Source: Diplosphaera chodatii
Lineage: Eukaryota; Chlorophyta; Trebouxiophyceae; Prasiolales; Stichococcaceae
Assembly (NCBI GenBank): GCA_032358165.1
Contig: JAALGY010000012.1
Location: 1,240,001-1,304,000, forward strand
Direction of reading: 5' to 3'
Length of the DNA: 64,000 nucleotides
In this document: positions 43,911-60,450 of the stretch, piece after piece
How positions within the stretch are numbered: the first letter of the stretch is position 1
Layout: each line of letters begins with the position of its first letter
Translations under genes and position numbers: made by a program
Notes under the pieces: generated by a model
Seen by the model: only the letters and a program-made list of their open reading frames with translations
Databases searched by the model: none
Told to the model about the DNA's origin: nothing

Positions 43911-44154
43911 AGTTCTAGCCTAGCTGCAGTAGTGCTATTGAGTTAGACACTCGGCGCGAGTATGGATGCACCTTCTGATCCGACCGGATAGCCTCGTGCA
44001 AGATATTTTATTGGAAACAACTCTCTGGGGTCATCGTGGCCCGATGCAAGCCCGGATGCTGGACGGCGTGGATGCATCAAGAGAGGAGTGAAACACAGGA
44101 GGTGCAGCAGTGCTAAACGCCCGATTCCCTGTTGAACGCTACAGACTCGTGATC
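43911..44154. promoter_or_regulatory. Bidirectional promoter between two plastid genes
   Basis: Only 244 bp separate the epoxidase ATG (-) from the proposed CCB1-like ATG (+). An AT-rich TATTTTATTGG (about 44005-44015) stands out and includes an inverted CCAAT pentamer. Co-regulation of the two photosynthesis-related genes is an inference. Confidence 0.4.
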
Positions 44155-45858
44155 ATGCTGTGCCACACGATGCTGCCGAGCTCCGCGGACGTCGTCGCGA
44201 TCCGCTGCCGGTCGCAGGAAACTGCCAGCGTGTCTGGCAGGATACCACGCACTCACCTCAGCATCCGCAGCAGCCCATTTCAGCCGCCGCGTGCGCAGCG
44301 GAGGCCCTTGCTGATGAGTGGGCTTCCCTGCTCGACCACTCCAGCCGAACGACCGCTGCAGCAGCAGCAGCCGTTGCCGCAGGCATTGCCAGCAGAGCCG
44401 CTGCCGCAGCTCCATCCAATGCAGGTTCTGCAGGCCAGCGTGCCGCTGTGGCTGCTCACGACGGCACCAGCACTTGCAGCTGAAGCAGATTTCTCGCAGG
44501 GCAGCGCTTCGCAGGGCAGCTACTATGCCACGCTGTTCCTCTTCGTCTCAACGGTGCCAGGTATGGTGAATCTGAACGAGCCCGTTGCTTTTGAAGCATG
44601 AGTATGGCGTATGAACGAGGTCAACTGCTACAGCAATACTGATACGTGGTCAGCGGTGTGGCGCCTGGTGCAATAGCCAGCGGACAATCTGCTGCTTCTA
44701 CACAGCTGCCTGAGCGGCAAGCATCGCCGGCTTGTTTGTGAAGACACGGACCTGGTGGAGCGCCGCGGTGTATCCAATATGGTGTCCAACCCAACGGACT
44801 TCATGAGAATGCTGCAGGCCTGTGGTCGCTGGTGAAGCGTGCGCCCAAGGCGTCTGTCAAGCGGAAGGTGTTCGAGGTGGAGGGCCCCGGCGTGTCGGGC
44901 GCCGTGCCGCTGGACGTGCGGGCCCGGGAAGTCTTTGAGTACTTCAAGAAGTACAACTACGAGGTGTGGCGCTCTGGGGGTGCCGGGGCACGTCGGGCTC
45001 GCACGTGCTGTGTCGGAGCCCACTGACGAGTTGGTGATGAGTACTTGCAGCTTCGTTGCACGGCGCATTCTGATAGCTCCATGAACTATCAGGTGAAGGA
45101 GCGAGGGGAGGTCATCAAGTTTGTCGGCAACTATGCCGCCAGCAAGGGACAGGCTGCAGCTCTGGTGCTGTATGTTTTCTTCGGTGAGCGTGTGCCGTCA
45201 CATCATGAAGGCCTGCTGTCTACCCTGAGTCTAGGGTGTCATGCACAGCATTATGATCCTTTGAAGCTGCCAAGGTGCAGCTGCAGCCAGACCATTGGTG
45301 CGATAGTTTTCCAAGTGCTGTGTTGCTTTGCTGCAGGCCTTGGCAGCGCAGCACTAGTGCTCAGCATCGCAGCGCCCTTTGGCGGCAACCTGTGGTACCT
45401 GATCACGCTGATCAGCCCCGCAGCAGGCGCATACTACCTGCGCAAGGGCGACCGGGTAGAGGAGGTGACAATTCCCCTGGCTTTGGCATATGCAACCATA
45501 CGTGCTAACTTACAGCATGTTCCTTCACAGTTGGTAGGTTGCGGTCTAACTCCGGGTGCTGGCTTAGGGCGCTCATGCTGAAGCATTTCCGTGCTGCCTG
45601 CAGTACAAGGTGAAGATGGTCACCGCAGACGATGAGCAGACGACTGACATCATCACCGAGGGCGATGTGGAGGAGACGACCCGCTTCTGCAGGGTGCGCT
45701 GTGCGCAGGCTTCTCACCAGATGTGGTGGCTATGAGTAGCCGCGATGCACATGCTGTGCTGGATGTGAGCACGTCTGACTAGTCCGAACTGACTGCTGCA
45801 GGAGCTGGCCCTCCAAGAAAAGGGCAAGGAATACGTGAAGGGCATCCTAGAGCGGTGA
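44155..45858 (+). CDS. CCB1-like cofactor assembly factor for cytochrome b6f (complex C)
   Basis: In plants CCB1 helps attach haem c-i covalently to cytochrome b6 in thylakoids. The first ATG in frame is 44155; an Arg/Ser-rich transit peptide is followed by a region ending APALAAEADF. TM1 is SQGSYYATLFLFVSTVPG, then LWSLVKRAPKASVKRKVFEV (about 44820), AREVFEYFKKYNYE, ERGEVIKFVGNYAASKGQAA (about 45100), TM2 ALVLYVFFG/LGSAALVLSIAAP, TM3 LWYLITLISPAAGAYYLRKG (about 45395), YKVKMVTADDEQTTDI (about 45605) and ELALQEKGKEYVKGILER, stop at 45858. The SYY...VPGLWSLVKR signature and the three-TM layout match CCB1 as I remember it; the name is from memory and could be a related conserved plastid protein. 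Confidence 0.65.
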
Positions 45859-46270
45859 TTGCTGGTGTGGAGGCGACTTGCAATTGCCTTCATCAGCTTC
45901 CTGCTTGGTCACTAGGGTTATCAGACGCTGTTGTTGAGCCACGACTTTTAGAAGAACATGCAATGGCTGCAATCGTTAGCAACGTTCCGATATCACACTC
46001 CGCTTGGTGGCTCATCACAACGTCCTCGTACGGCCTCTCTCATCACTCACGCACATACCGAAATTGCATGCTCCACGGCCTTTCTTCTGTATCATCCACT
46101 AATGCTTGAGGATGTCATGTGCAGCCCTCGGCCGCGCCACATAAACTACCTGCCCTACTGGGTATTCATGTCAGCCCTTGGGGAGGCATAAGTGAGGCAC
46201 CTGGGGCGTATCCCATTACCCAGCAGTATGTATAGCATTTGGGGGTCCTACACATGCTTGTCCTCTGCCA
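45859..46270. other. Convergent intergenic region
   Basis: About 410 bp between converging stops of the CCB1-like and ArfGAP genes. No coding signal is supported. Confidence 0.4.
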
Positions 46271-51805
<5,535 letters not shown>

Positions 51806-52073
51806 CTCACGTCGCCTGCTCACGAGAGACAGTCCTCGCACATGTCAAATTTGCACTGCCTTGTGCGCAGTCTGACAGTCAGGACCACGACCTTTCTGGC
51901 CGCTTGATGTCATGATCCCTGACGAGTCAAAGTGCCTACTATGCGCTCGTGAAAAGGCATTCAAGGTCACAAAGCGTCATCTCCTTGCCGCTGCGCTAAC
52001 GATCGTAATCGCGCACTCAGTCACGAAGAGGTCGAAGTCAACGCTGACGCTGACGATTACACAGCCAGGATGC

Positions 52074-52443
52074 CTATTGTATCGCATCCGATCTGCACCT
52101 TATGTCGTTTATGATGATAGACATATCCATGAAGTATTCGTTCGGCAAATCGCCGCTGAGCGAGTCAGGAGCCTGAGCAAACGGGGGGCTGTTCAGGCCA
52201 CCCTGGGGCAGTGCGCCACCAGGCTCGCCCACGTGCTCTGCAGCGAAGCCAGTTCCAATACTTTGCTGCAAACCGTTGTGGGTTACGAAGATTTGGGGTT
52301 GCAGTCTGCATCGAGGGTCTCTGCACCACCTTTTGGGAACTGGCTTCAACGTGCTGACATACCGTACTCAACTGTGCCGCCTGCTGACCAGGCACGTGCG
52401 TGTATGCCTGATCAACACCGCAGGTGTGGCATTGCGGCTTCAT
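52074..52443 (-). CDS. Small two-exon candidate gene, unknown function
   Basis: Exon 1 would begin at ATG 52443 (MKPQCHTCGVDQAYTHVPGQ) and end before a GTATGT donor at about 52361. Exon 2 would begin after TTTGCAG at about 52272. The phase-0 join gives an open frame with EPGGALPQGGLNSPPF and LSGDLPNEYFMDMSI, stopping at 52074, about 83 residues in all. The amino-acid mix looks coding, but no family is recognised. It sits 76 bp beyond the TRAP-alpha stop on the same strand, and a minus-strand TGTAA lies just past its stop, so it could instead be TRAP-alpha 3' UTR. The rest of 51806-52518 shows nothing else. Confidence 0.25.
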
Positions 52444-52518
52444 GACAGCACTAACGACGTGCCAATCAGCCTGCGCCACCTGATCGCTTTTGACTGCAAT
52501 TGCAGCGCTGGTGCTGCC

Positions 52519-54525
52519 TCACATCCCCTTCTTGGTAACATCACCAGCGGGGCCAAGGCCTGTTGATCCAGCCCGCTTGGCCTTGGCACGCGCGTGTGTG
52601 TCGTAGTACGTGCCCTTGAGCCACTGGCTAGGGTCCTGCGCGCCCGCCGTGCTGCAAGCAGGACGGTCACACAGTCAGGCCAACAGCTGATCAGCTTGCA
52701 ATTTGCAATAGGCAAGGTATTGTACAACAACAGACTGAATTGGTACGGTCGAAGGAGCACAGCAATGGAATGTAAAGCTCTGAGCTACTGCTGTTGCTCA
52801 GAAGGAAATGTCAAGTCACGGTTAGGCAGACGGGTTTAGGGTTTGGGGACGTGCAGCACCTGGCGGGGCCGCGAGGCGCACGCCGCTTGGTGGCTGCGCG
52901 CACCCACCCCACGCCCTGCAGCTGCCTGTACACTGCGTAGCCTGCAGGTGCACGCAGCCTGGCAACAGTTGCGAGAGCCCGCATGACCTGCCTTCGAGTG
53001 CAACAGCTCCCAATAGAGCCCAAACACTGTAGATGAGCAAGTCCACCCCCAACCCACCGCAACGCATGCAGGTTACCACCGTGAACCAGGTCAGATCTGC
53101 CAGGGAACTCACCAATGGCGGCGAGGACTGCAAACATGATGCAGTACAGGCCGATCAGCTCGAAGTCCACCAGCTTGGGCAGCTCAATGATGTCGACCGT
53201 CTTGTTGAAAGCCAAGCTGTGATGTGGCGTCGCCAGGCCCTGCACAGCAAGACCGACATGTGAGTGATTGCTGGGGACCTGGGAGCTGCAAGGGACAGGC
53301 ATGAGCAAGATTACACTGCGCGCACGTTGTAGAAGACGTGCAGCGCAACAAGGAACTCGCGCGGCTGCAGCATCCGGTCTGGCTTGAACTTGTACTGCAG
53401 GCTGCCCTGCTCCCCAGGCTTCAGCGAAACATTTTGCAGCTGCAGTAGCACATAGGCAGCCATTTGTTCGCAACAGCAGGGCGATGTATGCATACGACTG
53501 TGCGTATGTTGGGCGTGATGAACAACATCGCATATTATGCATCCCCTGCCAGGGTATGTGCCTCACCGCCAAGGTGAAATTCTGGACCCACAGGTTCCAC
53601 TGGGCAGCTGAGTGCAGTGACCCCTGGATGGCGGACACGTTGTACGCCTCCTCGCCGCTGTTGCTGAACCCGACCACCACGTCCACCTGCAGCAGCAGGT
53701 CCGACCCCTCGAGATGAGCACTGAAGTGAGCCAGCCTCCAGGGCTGCTGCACAACTGCACAGCACATGCCCAATGCCTCGTGATGAAACCCTGCCACATC
53801 ACGTCAGGGCTGCAGCCACGCACCTCCTCGCCCAGAGGGAACTGCAGGCGCGGGTGGCTGGGGAACCAGGCGTGCACCTCCACGCCTGTAGCGCTCGGCG
53901 AGGGCGCCCCCAAGTAGTCACGAGGGCCAGGGCTGGCTGCCGCATCCTGTGCCGCTGCAGAGCCTGCACAAGAAGGCACATGCTGACTACAATGTGCACC
54001 ACGTTGCACCACAGCACAAACAGAACAGAACCTGCAGACAGCAGCGCGTCCTTGAGGTATGAGGATACTAGTACAGTCTGAGTGCTACATGGCACACGTC
54101 TGAGTGCTTGTCGCCGGCCTCGATGAATCGGACACGGGTCTCGCAGAGGTTGACGGTCGATTATTGCTTTGGCCCAAGAGCAAGCCAGTGCCGCTCGCGA
54201 TCACGCAAAGTCTGCAAGGTGTAGCCGCACGCAAGCATGCAGACACTTTTCGCCAGCTCAGCTGCTTGACATCAACGTCAAGCACACGCTCCAACGTGTG
54301 CAGGCATCTCAGGGCGCCCATAGCACCGAATGCTCTGACTGGCAGCCTCGACGAGAAAAGGTGATGCAGCTGATCACATCGGGGTCCTTGGCTGCGTCCA
54401 TTCGCACGACAGTCTCCGCCCACTTGGCTGCCAGTGCGAAAACATGTGCGTACATGTACCGGCATGAACACACCTGCAGCGAGGGCCACAAGCAGGAGCA
54501 GGCTGCACGCTACTCTCCTTGCCAT
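52519..54525 (-). CDS. Translocon-associated protein alpha subunit (TRAP-alpha / SSR1)
   Basis: Single-pass ER membrane protein of the TRAP complex next to the Sec61 channel. ATG 54525 opens a signal peptide MARRVACSLLLLVALAAG; an intron follows, then SAAAQDAAASPGPRDYLGAP. The luminal domain has VEVHAWFPSHPRLQFPLGEE (about 53880), LEGSDLLLQVDVVVGFSNSG (about 53700), EEAYNVSAIQGSLHSAAQWN, NFTLA (about 53580) and LKPGEQGSLQYKFKPDRML (about 53410). Next are LAFNKTVDIIELPKLVDFEL (about 53200) and the TM segment LIGLYCIMFAVLAAIG. The cytosolic tail WLKGTYYDTHARAKAKRAG ends GDVTKKGM at TGA 52519. Potential N-glycosylation sites NVS and NFT are visible. The small size and domain order fit the family. 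Confidence 0.88.
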
Positions 54526-54864
54526 GGTTGGCAATCAGCAGACGACTCCTCCGCCCAGAACGCCGCGGGCTGGGATTAGGATGCTGCCACCATGCACAGC
54601 TGCCAGGACAGCCCTCAGATCAGAGTTTGCTGTGGATCGTTGGCTCAACTGCAATGTGCTGCAGGACGCGTATGCCAAAGCGACTCCGGTTGCCACAGGG
54701 TGGCTTCAAGCTGCAGAAACGGGGGTTGTAGCCTGCCATACCCCTGTCACGACACTGTGCGCAAGTCTTGGAGGCAGCAGGCGTGCACCCTTCACCTGAC
54801 CGCCTGACGCGTGTATTTGCCTGCCAGCATCGTTCCTGTTTGCTGAGGGTGGCTGACAGGCGAC
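54526..54864. promoter_or_regulatory. Divergent promoter region, TRAP-alpha / HDAC
   Basis: 339 bp between outward-facing ATGs; presumably both promoters. No specific element is identified. Confidence 0.35.
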
Positions 54865-57800
54865 ATGACGGTCAAGGGCAAGACTGTTGCATACCTGTAT
54901 GATGAGGAACTGGGTAATTACAGCTATGGCGGTGGCAACCCCATGCGTCCACACCGTGTGCGGCTCACCCACAGCCTCGTGGAGAACTACGGCCTGGGCT
55001 CGCGCATGATACAGCACCGCCCAACCTGGCAAACGCAGGACGACATCAGCCAATTTCATGCTGACGGTGAAACATGTTCTCCTTGTGAGGATGCATGCGC
55101 CTGGGACATTGTCTGCTATTGCATGCATGTTGTGGTCCATCATCGCATGCAACTTCATGCTCATCAGGCCATCGATGCAACAGGTTTCACAGGCTGCATG
55201 TGCCAGGTGTTGTATCGGAGCGAGCATCGCAGACCTAAAGCATGAGATGGCAATGCACCTCGTTCATAAATCAGTTTGCCATAAAGTATTCGTCTACAGT
55301 ATCAACGTCGTTGCCACCCGGGGTGCATGCCATTGTTGTGGGCTGCATAGCCCCCCTGATTCAGTGTAGCGCAAGGCGCTCAGCTGCTGCGCCTGGTGCC
55401 GTGCAGACTACCTCAACTTCCTGGCGCAAGTCACGCCGGACAATCAGGAGGAGTACCTCACCCACATGCGCCGCTTCAACCTGGGTCCGGTCGGCGAGGC
55501 GGATTGCCCCGTGTTTGACGGCATGTTTGAGTACTTTCAGGTGGGGTCTGGAAGCATGATCCTGATGTCACCTCCACTGTGCGTGCGTGTGAGTAGCAGA
55601 AAGCAGTGCAACGCATAGGTATAGTGATTGCATGGCGTGTACCCTGCAGCTGTACACGGGTGGCTCAGTGTCTGGTGCGGCGTTTATGAACGAGAGCACT
55701 GCCGACATCTGCCTCAACTGGGCAGGTATGTAGACATGCTGTCAAACATTCTGTCAGCCCCCGACATCGCTGCTCTGTCGATGGAGGCATCCGCAGCTGC
55801 AGCATGTTGCAATGCTGACAACTCTCTGTGTCTACGCCAGGCGGCATGCACCACGCAAAGAAGGCTGAGGCCAGCGGGTTCTGCTACATCAACGACATCG
55901 TGCTGGCCATCCTGGAGCTGCTGAAACAGCACCAGCGGTGAGCCCTGTCTGTGACAACTGCGACAGTGGGCTTCTGACTGAGCACGAAACATGATCATGG
56001 GCCAACAATTCTAAGTTTTCAAGTCATGCCAACAGTCCCAGTACATGTTCATTGCGCTATGCCATGGCGTCTGACAAGCTCTGCCCGTGCTGCAGCGTGT
56101 TGTACGTGGATATCGACATCCATCATGGCGATGGTGTGGAGGAGGCATTCTACACCACAGACCGCGTCATGACGGTGTCCTTCCACAAGTATGGCGACTT
56201 CTTCCCCGGCACAGGTGATCAGCTGATGTTGTAGTTCACTCAGTTGCACATGTCACCCGTCCGTGCACCAATAGATGTGGTATAAGTGCATCCCGTGCTG
56301 CATCATCTAGTGACTCGGTGCTCATCAGAGTATTCTCCATGTGCTGCTGCAGGCGCACTGGACGATACAGGCACCAATGGCGGCAAGAACTACTCGGTCA
56401 ATGTGCCGCTGCAGGAGGGCATGGACGACGACTCCTACAGCCTCGTCTTCGAGCCTGTCATGCGCAAGGTGCTGCTGCACAATTGCTGCTGTTTTGACCA
56501 CGTTCTGCGTTTCTTTTCCCATCCTGTGCTGTTTGGGGCCTTACATGACATGTTCTGTGCGGTCATGATGCATGCATGCATATATCCTCGTCGTGCGCTC
56601 TTCTGATGGCCATGGTGTGCATTGCCAGGTCATGGAGGTGTATCAGCCAACGGCAGTGGTGATGTGCTGTGGCGCGGACTCGCTGTCTGGCGACCGTCTG
56701 GGCTGCTTCAACCTCAGCCTCGAAGGCCATGCCCACTGCATCGAGTTCATGGCGCAATTCAACGTGAGTGATGCATGTAGCTCTGGCCACGGCCGTCGCT
56801 GAGTCGTTGTGACACTTTGTCTGCCTTCAACGGTCAATCGGCCATGGCACAGCGTCATGCTTGACTGCTGTTAGGTGCCGCTGCTGCTGCTGGGCGGCGG
56901 CGGGTACACAATGCGCAACGTGGCACGCTGCTGGTGCTATGAGACCGGGCGCATGCTTGGGGACGACCTCGAGGACAAGTGCGCCTCTATGATCTTTGTG
57001 CTTCACACCCTTTGTACGCAATTCTGCGCGTTGTGCATCATTTCAGGGATCCCAATTGCATCGGTCTGCATGAGCAATCTGCGGTCGGGCTTTCACCTGT
57101 CAGCATGCTGCTGCACATGTTGCAAAGCACTGACAAGGCTTCATCAGCTTGTTTGGCCCCCCCTGCAGCCTGCCAGACAAGGCACTGTCAGACTTCGACT
57201 ACTATATGGACACGCACAAGCTGCGCATCACCGTGTCCAACATGAAGAACGCCAACACGGTCGCGCAGCTGGAGTCCATGCGTGACACCGTGCTGCAGAA
57301 CCTGTCGCAGCTGCCGCCCGCGCCCAGCGTGCCCTTCACGCGCCCGCCGCCCAAATACCAAGTGGTGTGCACCTCACCGGCTGTCAGTCTTAGAGGTGCC
57401 TCTGGAAGACGTCCTTCCTGCAGTCCAAAGGCTCTCAAGTGCAGGTGCTCGGCCTGGCTGCTCTACCTCCTCAAATTGTGTAGTGTGAGAGGCTGAACAA
57501 CCGCCTGAGCAATGCCCAGGCGGAGAGGCCGGAGGACGACCCGGATGTGCGTGGGGGCGGCCGCGCGGCCGAGGACGCCCGCATCGTCAAGGGCGCCGAC
57601 TACGCCTCCGACGACGAGGAGCCCCTGCGCAACGAGGACAACGTGAGCACAGCACGGCTTGTCCTGCCACTGGCTGTGGCCCGTTGGTAATCATGTGGAG
57701 TTGATCAGCTTGATTTTCCTGCCTTCGCTGCTTCGGCTGCATGCATGTGTGGCAGGATCAAGGAGCTGTGTGGGTTGGCCATTAGAGGTTCCAACCCAAC

Positions 57801-58703
57801 ACCTGGTGCAGGGCGCGGAGGTGCAGCGCACAGCCTTCATCACGAAGGAGCTCAAGCCAGACTCGGGGCCGTCCGCAGCAGCGCTGGCAGCTGAAGCTGA
57901 GAACGCAGATTTCAAGGCAAAGCCGCCCATGGTGAGCTTTTGTGTTTGCTGTGCAGTCGTATCGTGCTCCGTTGCTGATTCATGCTCGATAAACCAGTTG
58001 CTGCAAGTCGCATGACGACTGGTCGCAGATTCCAGACCAGTCAACAGTAACAGGCGCGCATGTGCCGGAGGCGACCAATGCCCCTGCCGGCGTAGACGTC
58101 GGGGTGAAGGTTGGCGCAGATGAGGTGCATCCCTTACAGACCATTGTGTGCTTGTGGTAACTTTTCCTGCTGCACACAGCAGAACTCACACCACTGTATG
58201 TGTTTACATCTGCAAGCACTGACCGTGCTGAGTGATGCTGCAGGCATTCCTGCAGAGCGTGTCGCAGCCAGCGCCTGTGCCGCCAGCCGGGAACGCAGCC
58301 CCGCTCGACACGCCAGCAGCGCCAGTCGTGGACGACCGTCCACAGCCTGGCAATGCAGCGCAGGTGGACACACTCTTGCTTGACCGCTCCTGTCCTGTAC
58401 ACGTTTGGCAATGCCTTGAATCATTGCCGTCTCGCTATGGACTGTACCGCATGTCATAGCAGATGTGGAGGGTTGTCCGTAGCTGCCCCCTAATGCATTT
58501 CCGGCATGCAGGATGTGCCAGCAGTCAGCAACGCCGCGGCGGCGGCAGCAGGCGGGCCGACCGATATGGAGTTGGAGGCGGAAGCGGACGTGGGCGTCGG
58601 GGTTGATGCTGGGCAGACGTCGGCGGGCGTCAGGACAGAGGGCCTGCAAGATGCTGCGGCGACACACGTGCCTGGTGATGGCGGTGGCCACACCGCTCAG
58701 TGA
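54865..58703 (+). CDS. Class I histone deacetylase (RPD3/HDA type)
   Basis: Zn2+-dependent removal of acetyl groups from histone lysines in nuclear co-repressor complexes. ATG 54865 opens [20 protein letters not shown], then [37 protein letters not shown] and [12 protein letters not shown] (about 55410-55540), [20 protein letters not shown] (about 55650) and [20 protein letters not shown] (about 55840) with the catalytic His pair. [16 protein letters not shown] (about 56110) supplies zinc ligands; [16 protein letters not shown] (about 56670) the third; [15 protein letters not shown] (about 56890) the transition-state Tyr. Next are [13 protein letters not shown] and [11 protein letters not shown] (about 57220-57360). 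The tail is acidic and Ala/Pro-rich ([16 protein letters not shown], then [16 protein letters not shown]) to the stop at 58703. The tail is longer than in yeast Rpd3; its small exons are less certain. Confidence 0.94.
56568..56585. repeat. GCATGC-rich element, second copy
   Basis: Eighteen bases identical to 23908-23925, lying in a histone deacetylase intron. Confidence 0.75.
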
Positions 58704-60450
58704 CATGTCAGAGACGAAGTCCAGCGTGCTGTGGTTTAGCTGCGTTACAAACAAGTCAGGGCCTACTGTTGAGAGTTGTGTACCGGCACTCTGTTTAAAG
58801 TAACACTCAGACCCTATGGAATCTGCGAGGCACATCTGGTGTAGCGCCAGTGCGTGCAATCTTTTCATGCCGTCAACTCACATTATTCGGGGTCTGACTG
58901 GCTATAGAGCTGCACATTCGCGTGGCGTCCCAGGAAGAAGGAGCACAACCGTCTGGCAGCACCCATAACATTTTTGCACCTATGGCCTACTGAACTGTGC
59001 CGCCAGGTGCCAGCTTGTGCTCCTAGGGTATTGGCCATATGTAACCTCCCCATTCAACCTATCGCTCAAACGAAGTGTATATCAATTGTTACACATTATG
59101 ATTCTATGCCCGTGATCGAAGCATCGTTCTTGCACGACGATCACTTACGATATCGTTGCAAGTATCTTGTGCGGCTGTGAACAGTGCCTTCTGTGGGTGT
59201 GCCAGATTACAAACGCTGCGAGGTCGTGTTGGTCTGCATACACCCGCAGCATCCAGCTGAGCAGGTGATCGGTACTACTCACATCAACGCATGTTGCCAC
59301 CAGGCAACAATGCTTGCCATGCAATACGCTTGGTGGCAGGTGATGTGGCTGGCGCATTGTGGCACACCTAGCTTATGCATTGAGCAACTGTCGCAAAGAT
59401 TGTCGTGCTACGACTGCCTCAGAGGTATCACGAGCATGAAGTTCGCTTGTGCTGATCACGTATGCAATGTAAGAGGCGCATGGCCTGCTGCCGGCGCATG
59501 CTGGCCAGCACATGCGATAGGGTCATCCTGCATGGCGATGACAAATGAACGACGACAACAGCTTCTGGTCGTCTCTGCTAGGTGCAGCGGGTCAGACAGC
59601 GACTGTGCTTCCTGCAAACAGCGCCTGCAGAAGCCTGCCGTGGCTGGGCCAGCGCACACGGCGGTGGTAGCGCGGCAGGCCCGCCGCACTGTATGCTGTC
59701 GGCAGAGGTTATGCCGCCGCTGCTGGGATGATGCACAGGCGGCAGTGCATCATCGCTGAGGGCTGACACGCGAGGTGCCTACCCTGGCGTCTCCAAGCCA
59801 GCCACAGCGCAGGATAGAGGGGCGTCAAGACAGCGTGAGTTGCACAACCTCCAGCTGGTGTGTTGCATGTCCTTCTCCGTCCTCGATGGCGTCTGTGTAT
59901 CTCAAGCAACACCGAAGGCGAGCACATTTTGTGCACCCATTGCAGGCAGCTTTGTCACCACAAGACGGCAGGCACCAGGCTGCAACCACTGGTCCGCGAG
60001 GGCACAGCTCCGACTGGGAACCAGGATTGGCCCAGCAGCGGCCCGGCAGCACAGCCACAACCTCGCCCAGCAGCGGTGAGGCAATGTCCTACACATGCAT
60101 GATTGAGGACGGTGCCAATGTCGGAATTCCTAGCGCATGGTATTGCCAGTCATGCCCAGGCTGCTACGCTGCAATGCAGATGACGAACTTCTGCATGCAA
60201 CTGCACAGGCGACATGCTAGCAGGCAATGTCGAGCTGCGCAGAAACTCGTCGCCCACCCTGGACAAGCTCATCGCAGATGTGGGTCAGCCGCCGGCGGCA
60301 ATTCTGGCGCCGGAACCAACCAATGGCGATGCTGCAGCACAGAGCCCGCCACTCAGCGCAACTGGTCCGACTCTGCACTCATGGCTTGCATGCTCGCGCT
60401 GCACACACACAAATGACAGCGCAGCAGCTGAGCATGTATAGTGGCGCATC
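58704..60450. other. 1.7-kb region with unplaced exon-like pieces
   Basis: No gene can be built with confidence. Exon-like plus-strand pieces are CCRQRLCRRCWDDAQAAVHH (about 59690-59755), HILCTHCRQLCHHKTAGTRL with a Pro/Ala-rich continuation (about 59920-60075), and VELRRNSSPTLDKLIADVG (about 60225-60290, after an ATG at 60214). The Cys/His spacing is suggestive of a zinc-binding domain but matches none exactly. A minus-strand frame at 59580-59760 is equally open. The first part is the deacetylase 3' UTR. Confidence 0.3.
59040..59044 (+). terminator. Candidate polyadenylation signal TGTAA for the deacetylase
   Basis: First clear TGTAA seen downstream of the deacetylase stop, at a distance of 337 nt. 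Confidence 0.3.

Noticed and set aside
42315..43946. 543-codon open frame on the plus strand
   Set aside because: It is fully antisense to zeaxanthin epoxidase, whose exons on the minus strand carry unmistakable FAD motifs. High GC at third positions commonly opens the antisense frame; no conserved residues are seen in it.
51912..52445. 177-codon plus-strand frame between ArfGAP and TRAP-alpha
   Set aside because: Cys-, Arg- and Ser-rich without conserved pattern; the minus strand has better coding-like words and a proper intron.
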